Made by a program: the position numbers and the translations under genes. This document shows, in pieces, positions 7,617 through 14,925 of a stretch of 21,749 nucleotides of DNA. The stretch comes from JBFLXN01 sp040755715 [NCBI: Candidatus Edwardsbacteria bacterium]. Lineage in GTDB: Bacteria; Edwardsbacteria; AC1; JBFLXN01. The notes beneath the pieces are model-generated. The model ran no database searches. It saw only the letters and a program-made list of their open reading frames with translations, and had not been told where the DNA came from. The stretch is from assembly GCA_040755715.1 (NCBI GenBank), contig JBFLXN010000034.1, forward strand, positions 1-21,749. The letters run 5' to 3'. Each line of letters starts with the position of its first letter. The stretch's first letter is position 1.

Positions 7617-7664
7617 CAGGCAGGAGATTTTTCTGCGACGAAGAAGATGATTTTGATAAGGTAG
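7617..7664 (+). pseudogene. remnant of a second sorting-domain C-terminus
   Basis: These 48 bases read QAGDFSATKKMILIR followed by TAG. This is nearly the same as the peptidase C-terminus GGQVGDFTATKKMILLR, 150 bp upstream, and similar at DNA level. It has no start and no upstream domain. It is most simply the tail of a deleted or recombined sorting-domain gene, or a local duplication of the peptidase 3' end. Confidence 0.72.
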
Positions 7665-7669
7665 GTCCG

Positions 7670-7800
7670 ACATTCGCAGGAGAAGCAGTATCATTGCTCT
7701 CGCAGTATTTGCAGTAATTCCAGTATCACCTTCGGCTTGGAAGGGTATTTTTCTGCGAAAGAAGTGATACTGCAAGCGTAAGCGATCCTGTGAATGAAGC
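7670..7800. repeat. imperfect inverted repeat between sorting-domain remnant and zinc-ribbon gene
   Basis: CATTCGCAGGA and GCAGTATCA on the left, and CAGTATCAC near 7721, face GTGATACTG, TCCTGTGAATG and related words at about 7765-7796. The arms are imperfect and the role is unknown. Confidence 0.35.
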
Positions 7801-7821
7801 GATTCTGCAGAGGCTATCAGA

Positions 7822-7968
7822 ATGTTCTGCCCGAGATGCAAGAGTTCAATGAGAGAAGAAAAAAGGAGTTTTCACAAAAAGCGGAAATGGGTTTGTCCCA
7901 AATGCAAGAAGGTTGTTATGCAGAAAATCAAAAAGACATCCTATAACACTCACCGTGGAGGCACATAG
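7822..7968 (+). CDS. small basic zinc-ribbon protein (48 residues)
   Basis: The frame runs ATG 7822 to TAG 7966-7968. The protein starts MFCPRCKSSM, has a Lys/Arg-rich middle, then WVCPKCKKVV and a basic tail ending NTHRGGT. The two CxxC pairs (Cys3/Cys6 and Cys25/Cys28) form a zinc-ribbon, as in short transcription-factor-S-like or ribosome-associated ribbons. AGAGG lies 8 nt before the start. Two correctly spaced cysteine pairs in so short a frame make a chance ORF unlikely. The family is unrecognised and the function unknown; nucleic-acid binding is a guess from charge and fold. Confidence 0.6.
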   Translation: MFCPRCKSSMREEKRSFHKKRKWVCPKCKKVVMQKIKKTSYNTHRGGT

Positions 7969-8001
7969 GGTTTACTTGATTTGTCGGATTTACTTACAGT
8001 G

Positions 8002-8233
8002 CTTTGTTAAATTTTGGCTCAAAATCTGCCTGGAAGCCTTCTGGCACAATAATATAAGCCTATGAGGCACTTTTCTTGTGCTTTTGAGGAGGCCCTGAAG
8101 CCCCGATTTATCGGGGCTTGGGCTGTCTTTCTTCCCCCGACTTGTCGGGGGACAAGAGAAGAACAAGCCCAGAAGGCTTAAACGTTTGTCAGTGTTGATT
8201 TTCGTGCCAATTTTAGACAAAATTTTAACAAAG
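8002..8233. other. nested inverted-repeat element upstream of sucC
   Basis: Outer arms CTTTGTTAAATTTTG (8002-8016) and CAAAATTTTAACAAAG (8218-8233) are complementary with a single extra A. Inner arms AAGCCTTCTGG (8034-8044) and CCAGAAGGCTT (8169-8179) are a perfect 11-bp match. Inside are GCAC/GTGC (near 8067-8081), AAGCCCCGAT-TT-ATCGGGGCTT (8098-8119) and a CCCCCGAC-TT-GTCGGGGG hairpin (about 8134-8151). The nesting suggests either a folded RNA of about 230 nt or a miniature element with long terminal inverted repeats. I see no protein-like frame on either strand. Confidence 0.55.
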
Positions 8234-8256
8234 TCGTGTACTTAGTTTGTCGAGTT

Positions 8257-8292
8257 AAACCCAACAAACCCAACAAACTCAATAAACCCAAT
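8257..8292. repeat. 9-nt tandem array before sucC
   Basis: Four exact-length units: AAACCCAAC, AAACCCAAC, AAACTCAAT, AAACCCAAT. They match, in reverse complement, the GAGTTTGTT/GGGTTTGTC units before guaA (3272-3351). No strong promoter is visible between here and sucC. Confidence 0.78.
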
Positions 8293-8378
8293 TATACAAT
8301 GGCGTCTCCCTGGCCGTGGTGGTGACTTCAAGGAAGAAGGGGCAGGCTGCGGTGAAACATTAGACCAGAGGAGGTTCT

Positions 8379-9509
8379 ATGAAGATTCATGAATATCAAG
8401 CAAAAGAGATTTTTGCCAAGTATGGAATGCCCATCCCTAAGGGTAAAATGGCAACTACTCCGAAAGAGGCAGAAAAGATTGCTACAGAGATTGGAAAACC
8501 AGTGGTAATCAAAGCACAGGTGCATGTCGGTGGAAGAGGTAAAGCCGGAGGAGTAAAATTTGCTAACAATCCTCCAGAAGCTAAAGAAGTCGCCGGTAAG
8601 ATTTTGGGAATGGATATAAAAGGATTGAAGGTAAAAAAAGTTCTGGTGGCAGAGAATATTGAAATTGGCAGTGAAGCCTACCTCGGAGTGATTGTTGACC
8701 GTAAGACAAAGAAACCAGTGATGATGGTTAGTGCCGCCGGGGGAATTGACATTGAAGAGGTGGCAAAAGAAACACCGGAGAAGATTCACAAATTGGCCAT
8801 TGAGCCTTTGACCGGACTCTTACCACATCAGGCAAGAAACCTTGGATTTAAACTGTATTCAGAATCAAGATTGGCCTTAGCTGCGGCAAAGGTTTTAGGT
8901 CAACTCTATCGCGTTTTTGTGGATGTTGATGCTTCGTTAGCCGAAATTAATCCGTTTGTAGTTACTCCTGCCGGAGAAATTTGGGCACTGGATGCTAAGA
9001 TTAATATTGACGATAATGGTTTGTATCGCCATCCAGAAATTGAAGCGATGAGAGATTTGGACGCCGAGGTGTCAGAAGAAATTGAAGCCAGAAACTCAGG
9101 ACTTTCTTATATTAAATTGGATGGAAATATTGGATGCTGTGTGAATGGTGCAGGATTGGCGATGGCGACGATGGATTTGATTAAACTCTACGGTGGTCAA
9201 CCGGCTAATTTTTTAGACATTGGTGGAAGTTCAAGTTCAGAAAAGGTAACTACTGCAATGAAGATTATTTTAGCCGACCAAAATGTTAAGGCAATTTTAT
9301 TTAACATCTTCGGTGGCATCACTCGTTGTGATGATGTGGCTATTGGGATTGTAGAATCATTTTCTAAGATGGAAATCAAGGTTCCGGTGGTAATCAGATT
9401 GACTGGGACAAATGAAGCTCAAGCCCGCCAGATTTTAGCAAAGACAAATCTGATTCCGGCCGCCTCAATGGCTGAAGGAGCAAAAAAGGCAATTGAACTA
9501 GCAAAATGA
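8379..9509 (+). CDS. sucC: succinyl-CoA ligase (ADP/GDP-forming), beta subunit
   Basis: A 376-residue protein, close to the usual 385-390. It starts MKIHEYQAKEIFAKYGMPIP, as is typical. The N-terminal ATP-grasp domain contains KAQVHVGGRGKAGGVK, and AEINPFVV carries metal and nucleotide contacts. The C-terminal CoA-ligase domain has GCCVNGAGLAMATMD, NFLDIGG and FNIFGGITRCDDVA. With SucD it interconverts succinyl-CoA and succinate while making ATP or GTP, in the TCA cycle or its reductive or partial forms. GAGGAGG lies 5 nt before the ATG. sucD follows after 42 bp on the same strand, so the two form an operon. Confidence 0.96.
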   Translation: MKIHEYQAKEIFAKYGMPIPKGKMATTPKEAEKIATEIGKPVVIKAQVHVGGRGKAGGVKFANNPPEAKEVAGKILGMDIKGLKVKKVLVAENIEIGSEAYLGVIVDRKTKKPVMMVSAAGGIDIEEVAKETPEKIHKLAIEPLTGLLPHQARNLGFKLYSESRLALAAAKVLGQLYRVFVDVDASLAEINPFVVTPAGEIWALDAKINIDDNGLYRHPEIEAMRDLDAEVSEEIEARNSGLSYIKLDGNIGCCVNGAGLAMATMDLIKLYGGQPANFLDIGGSSSSEKVTTAMKIILADQNVKAILFNIFGGITRCDDVAIGIVESFSKMEIKVPVVIRLTGTNEAQARQILAKTNLIPAASMAEGAKKAIELAK

Positions 9510-9551
9510 ACAAAAGACATCTTATAAAATCCATATCTCAGGAGGATAATT

Positions 9552-10481
9552 GTGAGTATCTTAATTGACAAAAAAACAAAAGTAGTTGTTCAGGGCATCA
9601 CCGGCCGGGATGGTTCTTTTCACACCCGACAGATGCTCGCTTACGGGACAAAAATTGTGGCAGGAGTGACCCCAGGAAAGGGTGGAGAAAAGACAGAAGG
9701 TGTGCCAGTATTTGATACGGTAAAAGAGGCAAGTATAGTTACCAGAGCGAATACTTCAGTCATCTATGTGCCGGCTTCGTTTGCCGCTGAGGCAATTTAT
9801 GAAGCCGCAGATGCTGGACTTCACCTAGTTGTCTGTATTACTGAAGGAATCCCGCAAATGGAAATGGTCAAACTCTGGCAATATCTTCAATCTAAAAAGA
9901 CAAGACTTGTTGGACCAAATTGCCCCGGGGTCATAAGTCCTGGAAAGTGTAAGGTAGGTATAATGCCGGCTCAAATTCATAAGCCAGGCCCAATTGGTGT
10001 GGTCTCACGAAGTGGAACACTGACATATGAAGTCGTCTGGCAATTAACCCAAGCTGGACTCGGACAGTCAACTTGTATTGGTATTGGAGGCGACCCCATA
10101 ATTGGCACAAATTTTATTGACTGCCTCTGCTTATTTGAAAAAGACCCTCAAACAAAGGCAATTGTTCTCATTGGTGAAATTGGTGGTACTGACGAAGAAG
10201 AAGCCGCACAATTTATTAAGAACAATATGAGGAAACCGGTCGTCGCATTTATTGCCGGACAAACTGCTCCTTCCGGGAAGAGAATGGGACATGCTGGAGC
10301 TATTATTTCTGGTGGAACAGGAACCGCCGCTGAAAAAATCGCCGCTTTCAAAAAAGTTGGGGTTTTGGTAGCCAGAGAGCCAGCAGAAATTCCAGTTTTG
10401 GTGCGGACGAGACTTCAATCAAAAAAGAAAATCTCTATTCGAATAGCAAAAAAGAAAAGTAGAGCAAAGTCTAAAAGATGA
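9552..10481 (+). CDS. sucD: succinyl-CoA ligase (ADP/GDP-forming), alpha subunit
   Basis: A 309-residue protein with the CoA-binding Rossmann domain ([21 protein letters not shown], 1-21; [23 protein letters not shown]). The ligase domain carries the phosphohistidine His247 in [16 protein letters not shown]. The start is GTG 9552 with AGGAGG 6 nt before it. It is about 20 residues longer than E. coli SucD (289). The extra C-terminus, from about residue 288 on, is almost all Lys, Arg and Ser and looks disordered. The first 285 residues are conventional, so activity is expected. The gene is followed directly by the conserved promoter element at 10499. Confidence 0.96.
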   Translation: MSILIDKKTKVVVQGITGRDGSFHTRQMLAYGTKIVAGVTPGKGGEKTEGVPVFDTVKEASIVTRANTSVIYVPASFAAEAIYEAADAGLHLVVCITEGIPQMEMVKLWQYLQSKKTRLVGPNCPGVISPGKCKVGIMPAQIHKPGPIGVVSRSGTLTYEVVWQLTQAGLGQSTCIGIGGDPIIGTNFIDCLCLFEKDPQTKAIVLIGEIGGTDEEEAAQFIKNNMRKPVVAFIAGQTAPSGKRMGHAGAIISGGTGTAAEKIAAFKKVGVLVAREPAEIPVLVRTRLQSKKKISIRIAKKKSRAKSKR

Positions 10482-10498
10482 AAAATAAAACACCTGAA

Positions 10499-10601
10499 TT
10501 TCCTTGACCCCGCTAGGAAAATAGACAAAGCAGAGGAGTCATAGTAAAATCTGCCCATCAATGGCGCCGTTGGCGCCACATTAGGGCGATTTTCCTTGAC
10601 A
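10499..10601 (+). other. conserved promoter-bearing element, copy 1
   Basis: This is homologous to 21482-21612. Shared features in order are TTCCTTGACCC, ATAGACAAAG (10521-10530), AAAATCT, GCCCAT, a GGCGCC hairpin (10563-10577), and a 3' block (10572-10601) identical to copy 2 at 29 of 30 positions. TAGACA (10522-10527) with 17 bp to TAAAAT (10545-10550) could be an internal promoter in this copy. It may be a regulatory module, a small RNA gene or a miniature mobile element. Confidence 0.72.
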
Positions 10602-10625
10602 ATAAACCAGTGTTTTGAGTATATT
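10596..10625 (+). promoter_or_regulatory. promoter for the coiled-coil/HU operon
   Basis: TTGACA (10596-10601), an 18-bp spacer and TATATT (10620-10625), at the 3' end of the conserved element. It predicts a leader of about 175 nt before ATG 10806. Confidence 0.65.
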
Positions 10626-10670
10626 TATCACATTATTCTCATCTCCACTGGACCCTTTGAATCTTTACCT

Positions 10671-10803
10671 CGCACCTCGTAATACCTCACCCTTCAGGGT
10701 GAAAATGAATCCCGCCTCTGCGTGCAGGGGTGGGGTGAAAGAGGTGTAAATAGTTATTCCTAAATAATACCTCGCCCTTCAGCGGTGAGGTGCGGGGTTT
10801 ACT
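10671..10803. repeat. imperfect palindromes and CCTC-type repeats in the leader
   Basis: The units TTACCTC, GCACCTC, ATACCTC recur. CACCC-TTCA-GGGTG is a perfect small hairpin, and a CCTCGCC/GGTGAGG palindrome ends next to the start of the coiled-coil gene. The leader RNA could fold extensively near the ribosome-binding region. Confidence 0.5.
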
Positions 10804-10805
10804 TT

Positions 10806-13283
10806 ATGACTATACCAGAGTTACCCTCAAATTTTTTTAAGAGACTGAAAAAATCATTCTCGGTTTTTTTTTCTTTCTTTCCAGATGTATTTGTCCCTAA
10901 ATCACGTTTGACACTGGATGAGGCTATCAGAGAGAAGGAAGAGAAAAGAAGAGAACTGGAAATCAGTGTCAAAGAGAAACGTCGGGAAGAAGCCCAACTT
11001 CTGCGCCAAATTCGTCAAAGCCAGAAAGAGAAAAAGAAATTAGCCCTTTGGTTGGAAAAAGCAAACAAAGAGCTCTTAAACGCCCGTCAAGAGACTCAAA
11101 ACAGACAGGAAGAATGTCAAAAATTAGATGAAGAAATTGCTTCCAGAAAGAAGATCGTAAGTGCACTTGAACAACAGATTGAAAAATTAAAAGAAGAAGC
11201 AGCACTTTCTGCAGATAGAACAGCCTCTGCCAAATCTGAAGAAGTTGATGTTCTCCAGCAGCTCAAAGAGAAGAAAGTCGAAAAAGAAACTTTTCAAAAA
11301 GAGATAGCGGAGCGACAAAATGAGCTTCAATCTGTGGAGAAGAAATTAAAAGAAACTATTGACGAGCAGAAATACCTAAAGCAAAAAATTATTGCTCAGA
11401 GAAATTCCGCCTACGAGCGAGAGAAGAAACTTTCTGAATTACAAAAACAAGTAGAACAGGCAGAAGAAAAGATAGAAGAATTACGCTCGGTCCAAATCTC
11501 TCTCTTGGAAGAATTAGAAAAGAAAAAGGAAGCGGAAAAAGAAAGTGAGAAGAAAAGATTAGAAGATGAAGAAGCTATTCGGGGGTTGGAAGAAAGACTT
11601 CTTCATGAGGCAAAAGAAGAGAGTGAATTAGTTCAAAAAATTGAAAAAGAAAAAAGTGACTTAAGTGAAATTGAGAAGTGGCTAGAAACAAAGACTAAAG
11701 AAAAAGAAAGATGCACTAAATATTTAGAGGAGAAATATCAAGAAATTTCGCGGCTTGAACAAGAAATTACTGATAAAAATGAAACTCTTAAAAAACTAAT
11801 AGAATCAAATCAAAAGCTTCAAGAAGAAATCACTAAGGTCAAAGGGGAAACAAATTCTCTAAATCAGAAGATTATTGTTGGGCGAGAGGAATCTGAAAAG
11901 ATACGGCAAAAGATTGATGAACTCAAAAATAGTGAATCACAGACCCTTTTACGTTTTGAGAGAATAAAAGGAGAACTAAATCAGGCAGAGACAAAACTAC
12001 AGAGGACAAAAGAAGATTTATCTGCCGGCGAGTTAAGAATTGCAGAGAAAAACCGGGCAGAACTAGATTTGACCTGCACAATTGACCAGAAAAAAGAAGA
12101 AACCTTAGCCCTGACTAAAGTAATTGATGAAGCAAAACTGAAAATCGCTAACTTGGAAGGAAAAATTCAAGAAAAAGAAAAACAGTATGAGAATCTAAAA
12201 AGACAAATCAGTGAGGGAGAGGAAAAAAATAATAAATTAGTTGAAATAAGAAAACAGCAAGAAGAAGAAAAGGCAAAAGATGAAAATAAACTTGAAGAAC
12301 TTCAGGGAGCAAAACAACTACTTGAAGAAGAAATCCGTAACAAAATCCAAGAAGAAAGCAGTTTAGGTCAAAAGATCACAGAAAAGGAAGACGAATTTCA
12401 AGTCCTTTTGAAGAAATTAGAGAGACTTAGCCAAGAAGAAACTGACCGGCAACAGAAGATTCAATTGGCTAAACAAGAAGAAATGAGGCTGACTATTCAA
12501 CAACAGGAATTGAAAGAAGGCTTGAAAGAATTGGTGACTTTGATTGAAGGTCAAAAAGAAGAAGGACTCAAAATTAGAGCCTGGGTTGAAGAGGGAAAGC
12601 AAGAACAAGAAAGAATAAAGGAATCAATAAAACAATTTTTAGAGGAACAAAAACAAATTGAGCAGAGATTATCCGATCTTAGAGAACAAGAACAGGTGAG
12701 TTTAGGACAGATGGAGGAACAATTTTTACAGGAAAAAGAGAAAATTGAACAGAGATTATCTAAGCTAAAAATTGAAGAGCAAGCAATTTTAGACCAGCTA
12801 GAAAAAAGTCGGAGAGAAGAGGAAGAAGCCCGACAGACAGTAGAAGCGTTCAGGCAAGAAAAAGAACAGCAGGAAGTGACCTTAGAAAAGGAGAAGGAAG
12901 AAATATCTAAGTCAGAAAAAGAAAAAGAGAAGATAGAACAAAATATAGTCAATCTTCAAGCAAAAATTCAAGAATTACAAATAGCCGAACAGGAACTCAG
13001 GGAAAGAATGGTAAGAGAGGTGAAAGAGGAAGCAGGTTTGGAAGGGAGAATAAAGGTTCTGAGAGATGAAGCCTTAGAAGCAGAAAGGACAATAATGACT
13101 AAGAAAAAAGAAGGGGAAACACTTTCCCAAATGCAGGAAAGGCTGAAAAGAGAATTGATTGGTTATGAACAGCAGTTAAAAGAACGAGAAAAATTAGCGA
13201 CTACTATTGTTGAACAGAAAAGAATCCTTGAAGAATTGGAAGGAAAGATAGAAAAAAAGAGTGGGCTTTTTGCTGATGTATGA
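10806..13283 (+). CDS. giant coiled-coil protein, function unknown
   Basis: An 825-residue protein. Residues 1-38 contain a Phe-rich, Lys-containing amphipathic stretch (NFFKRLKKSFSVFFSFFPD) that could dock on a membrane. From about residue 39 to the end it is an almost unbroken Glu/Lys/Gln-rich coiled coil with local repeats (for example KEKIEQRLSKL and KQIEQRLSDL). It has no Walker A or Walker B motif and no hinge, so it is not an SMC or Rad50 ATPase. The family is unrecognised; the architecture resembles bacterial intermediate-filament-like or scaffold proteins, which is inference from shape only. ATG 10806 is preferred over GTG 10785, which lies inside repeat sequence. HU follows after 36 bp, so the two are probably co-transcribed. 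Confidence 0.85.
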   Translation: MTIPELPSNFFKRLKKSFSVFFSFFPDVFVPKSRLTLDEAIREKEEKRRELEISVKEKRREEAQLLRQIRQSQKEKKKLALWLEKANKELLNARQETQNRQEECQKLDEEIASRKKIVSALEQQIEKLKEEAALSADRTASAKSEEVDVLQQLKEKKVEKETFQKEIAERQNELQSVEKKLKETIDEQKYLKQKIIAQRNSAYEREKKLSELQKQVEQAEEKIEELRSVQISLLEELEKKKEAEKESEKKRLEDEEAIRGLEERLLHEAKEESELVQKIEKEKSDLSEIEKWLETKTKEKERCTKYLEEKYQEISRLEQEITDKNETLKKLIESNQKLQEEITKVKGETNSLNQKIIVGREESEKIRQKIDELKNSESQTLLRFERIKGELNQAETKLQRTKEDLSAGELRIAEKNRAELDLTCTIDQKKEETLALTKVIDEAKLKIANLEGKIQEKEKQYENLKRQISEGEEKNNKLVEIRKQQEEEKAKDENKLEELQGAKQLLEEEIRNKIQEESSLGQKITEKEDEFQVLLKKLERLSQEETDRQQKIQLAKQEEMRLTIQQQELKEGLKELVTLIEGQKEEGLKIRAWVEEGKQEQERIKESIKQFLEEQKQIEQRLSDLREQEQVSLGQMEEQFLQEKEKIEQRLSKLKIEEQAILDQLEKSRREEEEARQTVEAFRQEKEQQEVTLEKEKEEISKSEKEKEKIEQNIVNLQAKIQELQIAEQELRERMVREVKEEAGLEGRIKVLRDEALEAERTIMTKKKEGETLSQMQERLKRELIGYEQQLKEREKLATTIVEQKRILEELEGKIEKKSGLFADV

Positions 13284-13319
13284 AAACACTAATCCTAAAA
13301 AGAAAGGGGGGAAAAGAGA

Positions 13320-13589
13320 ATGAATAAAGCTGAGCTTGTTGATGCCATTTCAAAAGTCACCTGCACTAAGAGTGAAGCTGCCGCTGCTGTTGATGCTGTG
13401 ATTGAAAATATCACCAAGGCTTTAAAGAAAGGTGATTCTGTTACCCTGGTTGGTTTTGGCACTTTTAGTGTTAAAAAGAGAGCGGCTCGGGTAGGAAGAA
13501 ACCCACAGACAGGCAAAGAGATAAAAATTCCGGCCAAGAAAGTTCCAGTCTTTAAGGCGGGCAAGGAATTAAAGTTGGCAGTGAAATAA
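13320..13589 (+). CDS. hup: HU-family nucleoid DNA-binding protein
   Basis: An 89-residue protein, the standard HU length. It has the family helices ([31 protein letters not shown]) and beta core ([11 protein letters not shown]). The DNA-intercalating arm is [14 protein letters not shown], with the tip proline at residue 62, and the C-terminus is FKAGKELK. It binds and bends DNA without strong sequence specificity as a dimer. A GGGGGG Shine-Dalgarno lies 8 nt before ATG. It sits 36 bp after the coiled-coil gene and before a strong hairpin, closing a two-gene operon. Whether it is HU-alpha, HU-beta or an IHF-like variant cannot be decided here. Confidence 0.95.
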   Translation: MNKAELVDAISKVTCTKSEAAAAVDAVIENITKALKKGDSVTLVGFGTFSVKKRAARVGRNPQTGKEIKIPAKKVPVFKAGKELKLAVK

Positions 13590-13620
13590 GTCTCTAAGTC
13601 TATTTTGACATCAAGTCTGC

Positions 13621-13687
13621 TTCGCCTAAAAGAGGGCGAATCTGCTCCAAGGAGTCCGTATACTCCGTCCTTTCGGAGTCGTCGGAC
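13621..13687. repeat. two hairpins in the HU 3' region
   Basis: TTCGCC (13621-13626)/GGCGAA (13635-13640) is the first. The second is a nested hairpin, GTCCG (13654-13658) and ACTCCG (13662-13667) with CGGAGT (13674-13679) and CGGAC (13683-13687). They precede the likely terminator. Confidence 0.5.
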
Positions 13688-13706
13688 CGTAGGTTAGGTG
13701 GAGAAT

Positions 13707-13744
13707 AAAGAGGGGAAACCACAAAATATGTGTTTCCCCTCTTT
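13707..13744. terminator. terminator of the HU operon (possibly bidirectional)
   Basis: AAAGAGGGGAAA (13707-13718) and TTTCCCCTCTTT (13733-13744) are a perfect 12-bp inverted repeat. The A-rich and T-rich ends give a short U-run in either direction. Confidence 0.72.
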
Positions 13745-13848
13745 AACATCAAGATATTATTTGAAACGATTTTTTGTTCCCTTAACACCTGCTTTCTTTT
13801 TTAATTTGTATAATTCGTGAAATTCGTGGTTTATTTTGAGGATAAAAA

Positions 13849-13933
13849 TGCCGGCGGAGGGAATTGAACCCCCACGGTTTTTAAAACCGGCGGATTTTGA
13901 GTCCGCTGTGTCTACCAGTTCCACCACACCGGC
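13849..13933 (-). tRNA. tRNA-Leu (anticodon CAA)
   Basis: The minus strand reads GCCGGTG at the 5' end and CGCCGGC plus discriminator A at the 3' end, forming the 7-bp acceptor stem with one wobble. The D-arm region contains GGTAGACAC. The anticodon arm is GCGGA-CTCAAAA-TCCGC with CAA at 34-36. A long variable arm (CGGTTTTAAAAACCG), typical of a class II tRNA, is followed by the T arm with GGTTCAATTCC. CCA is not encoded; TTTTT follows immediately. At 85 nt it reads UUG codons. It stands alone, without other tRNAs nearby. Confidence 0.96.
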
Positions 13934-13944
13934 AAATAAGATAT

Positions 13945-14012
13945 TTAGCCACAGATTTACACAGATTTTCACTGAATTTTTTCTGTGTTTTTTCTGTGAA
14001 ATTCTGTGGCTT
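13945..14012. repeat. 10-nt units forming an inverted array
   Basis: Units CACAGATTTA, CACAGATTTT and CACTGAATTT on one side face CTGTG-containing units ending TTCTGTGGCT on the other. AGCCACAGA and TCTGTGGCT can pair at the ends. It lies just upstream of tRNA-Leu on the minus strand. Confidence 0.6.
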
Positions 14013-14099
14013 TATTGATTCCGATACTTTTAAATACAATCACCAATAACCAATAATTCCCAGACAAATTCAAAATAGTCTTAATCATTTTGGTTTTAG

Positions 14100-14161
14100 T
14101 CATTTGGATTTGTTTGGGATTTGGGATTTAGAAATTGGGATTTATCCCGACGGAGTCGGGA
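14100..14161. repeat. GGGATTT heptamer array plus TCCCGAC hairpin downstream of the cyclophilin
   Basis: Units GGGATTT, GGGATTT, AGAAATT, GGGATTT run into ATCCCGAC-GGA-GTCGGGAT, which abuts the cyclophilin stop codon (minus strand). The hairpin may mark its transcript end, though there is no T-tract. Confidence 0.55.
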
Positions 14162-14803
14162 TTATCTTACTCCTTCTTCTACCGTGACCTTATTCATTAC
14201 CACATTCTCTAAAGGACGATCGCGCTCATCTCGTTTTGCTTTTTCTATTTTTTCTACAACCTCCATTCCTTGAATAACCTTGCCGAAAGGGATAAAGCCA
14301 AAGGCGTCCAAGCGTGTATTATCTTTTAAATTGATAAAAAATTGGGCATCGGATTGAGAGTCAATGGGTTGTTGACGAGATGCAGAAGCCATTGAGACTG
14401 TACCTCTAATATTGGATAATTTTCTTGGCTCAACTTCCATCTGACCTCCGCCGTAACCATCATTATTCGGGTCATTATCTTTGCTGTTCGGGTCTCCGCC
14501 TTGAATGACAAAATTTGGTACTACTCGGTGAAAGCTACACCCATTGTAGAAACCTTCAGTAATCAGTTTGGCAAAATTAGCCACGGTCTTTGGGGCTTCC
14601 TTGGGGAAAAGCTCTAAGACAATCTTGCCGTAGGTTGTCTCAATAGTCACCATTGGTTGATTAAATTCCATTACCTTCGCCTCCGTTTTGGGTTTTTCTT
14701 CAAGTCTCGGTGATGGTTTTTGCTTTATTTGACTTGATTTACAACTGGTGATAAGACCAATGAGAAGAATCAACCCAGTTTTTTTTGTTGTCTTAGATAG
14801 CAT
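14162..14803 (-). CDS. lipoprotein peptidyl-prolyl cis-trans isomerase, cyclophilin type
   Basis: A 213-residue protein with a lipoprotein signal (TGLILLIGLITSC, acylated Cys21) and a Lys/Glu/Pro-rich linker to about residue 48. The cyclophilin domain has FHRVVPNFVIQGGDP (Arg93 catalytic, Phe98, Gln101), GTVSMA (134-139) and SDAQFFINL (151-159). The family speeds proline isomerisation during folding; the anchor places it outside the cytoplasmic membrane. The PNSKDNDPNNDGYGGG insert is the usual bacterial surface loop with a more acidic sequence. GGAGG lies 5 nt before ATG. It is a single-gene unit with its own strong promoter and a hairpin right after the stop. Confidence 0.94.
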   Translation of the reverse strand: MLSKTTKKTGLILLIGLITSCKSSQIKQKPSPRLEEKPKTEAKVMEFNQPMVTIETTYGKIVLELFPKEAPKTVANFAKLITEGFYNGCSFHRVVPNFVIQGGDPNSKDNDPNNDGYGGGQMEVEPRKLSNIRGTVSMASASRQQPIDSQSDAQFFINLKDNTRLDAFGFIPFGKVIQGMEVVEKIEKAKRDERDRPLENVVMNKVTVEEGVR

Positions 14804-14830
14804 TTGCTCCTCCTTTCTTGATTTTTATTA

Positions 14831-14859
14831 AGTATAGCAAATGTCTCTCTTTTTGTCAA
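14831..14859 (-). promoter_or_regulatory. promoter of the cyclophilin gene
   Basis: On the minus strand TTGACA (14859-14854), a 17-bp spacer and TATACT (14836-14831). It is preceded by TTAGG and GATTTTCC, as in the two copies of the conserved element. Confidence 0.8.
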
Positions 14860-14925
14860 GGAAAATCAACCTAAGGTAAGGTTTTTTTTCTGTTAGGAAA
14901 AATTGAAAAGTGGACACTTTAAAGT

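Noticed and set aside
8002-8233. 6S RNA
   Set aside because: The nested long-stem outline is suggestive, but there is no convincing central open bubble resembling a promoter; left as an unknown structured element.
8257-8292. CRISPR-like array
   Set aside because: Units are 9 nt with no spacers, and no cas genes are in the window.
10806-13283. SMC/Rad50-type ATPase
   Set aside because: No Walker A, signature or Walker B motif and no hinge; only coiled coil.
13757-14018. Open frames on both strands across the tRNA
   Set aside because: They are translations of tRNA-Leu and flanking repeats; GVVELVDTADSKSAG is the familiar artefact of reading a tRNA-Leu gene.
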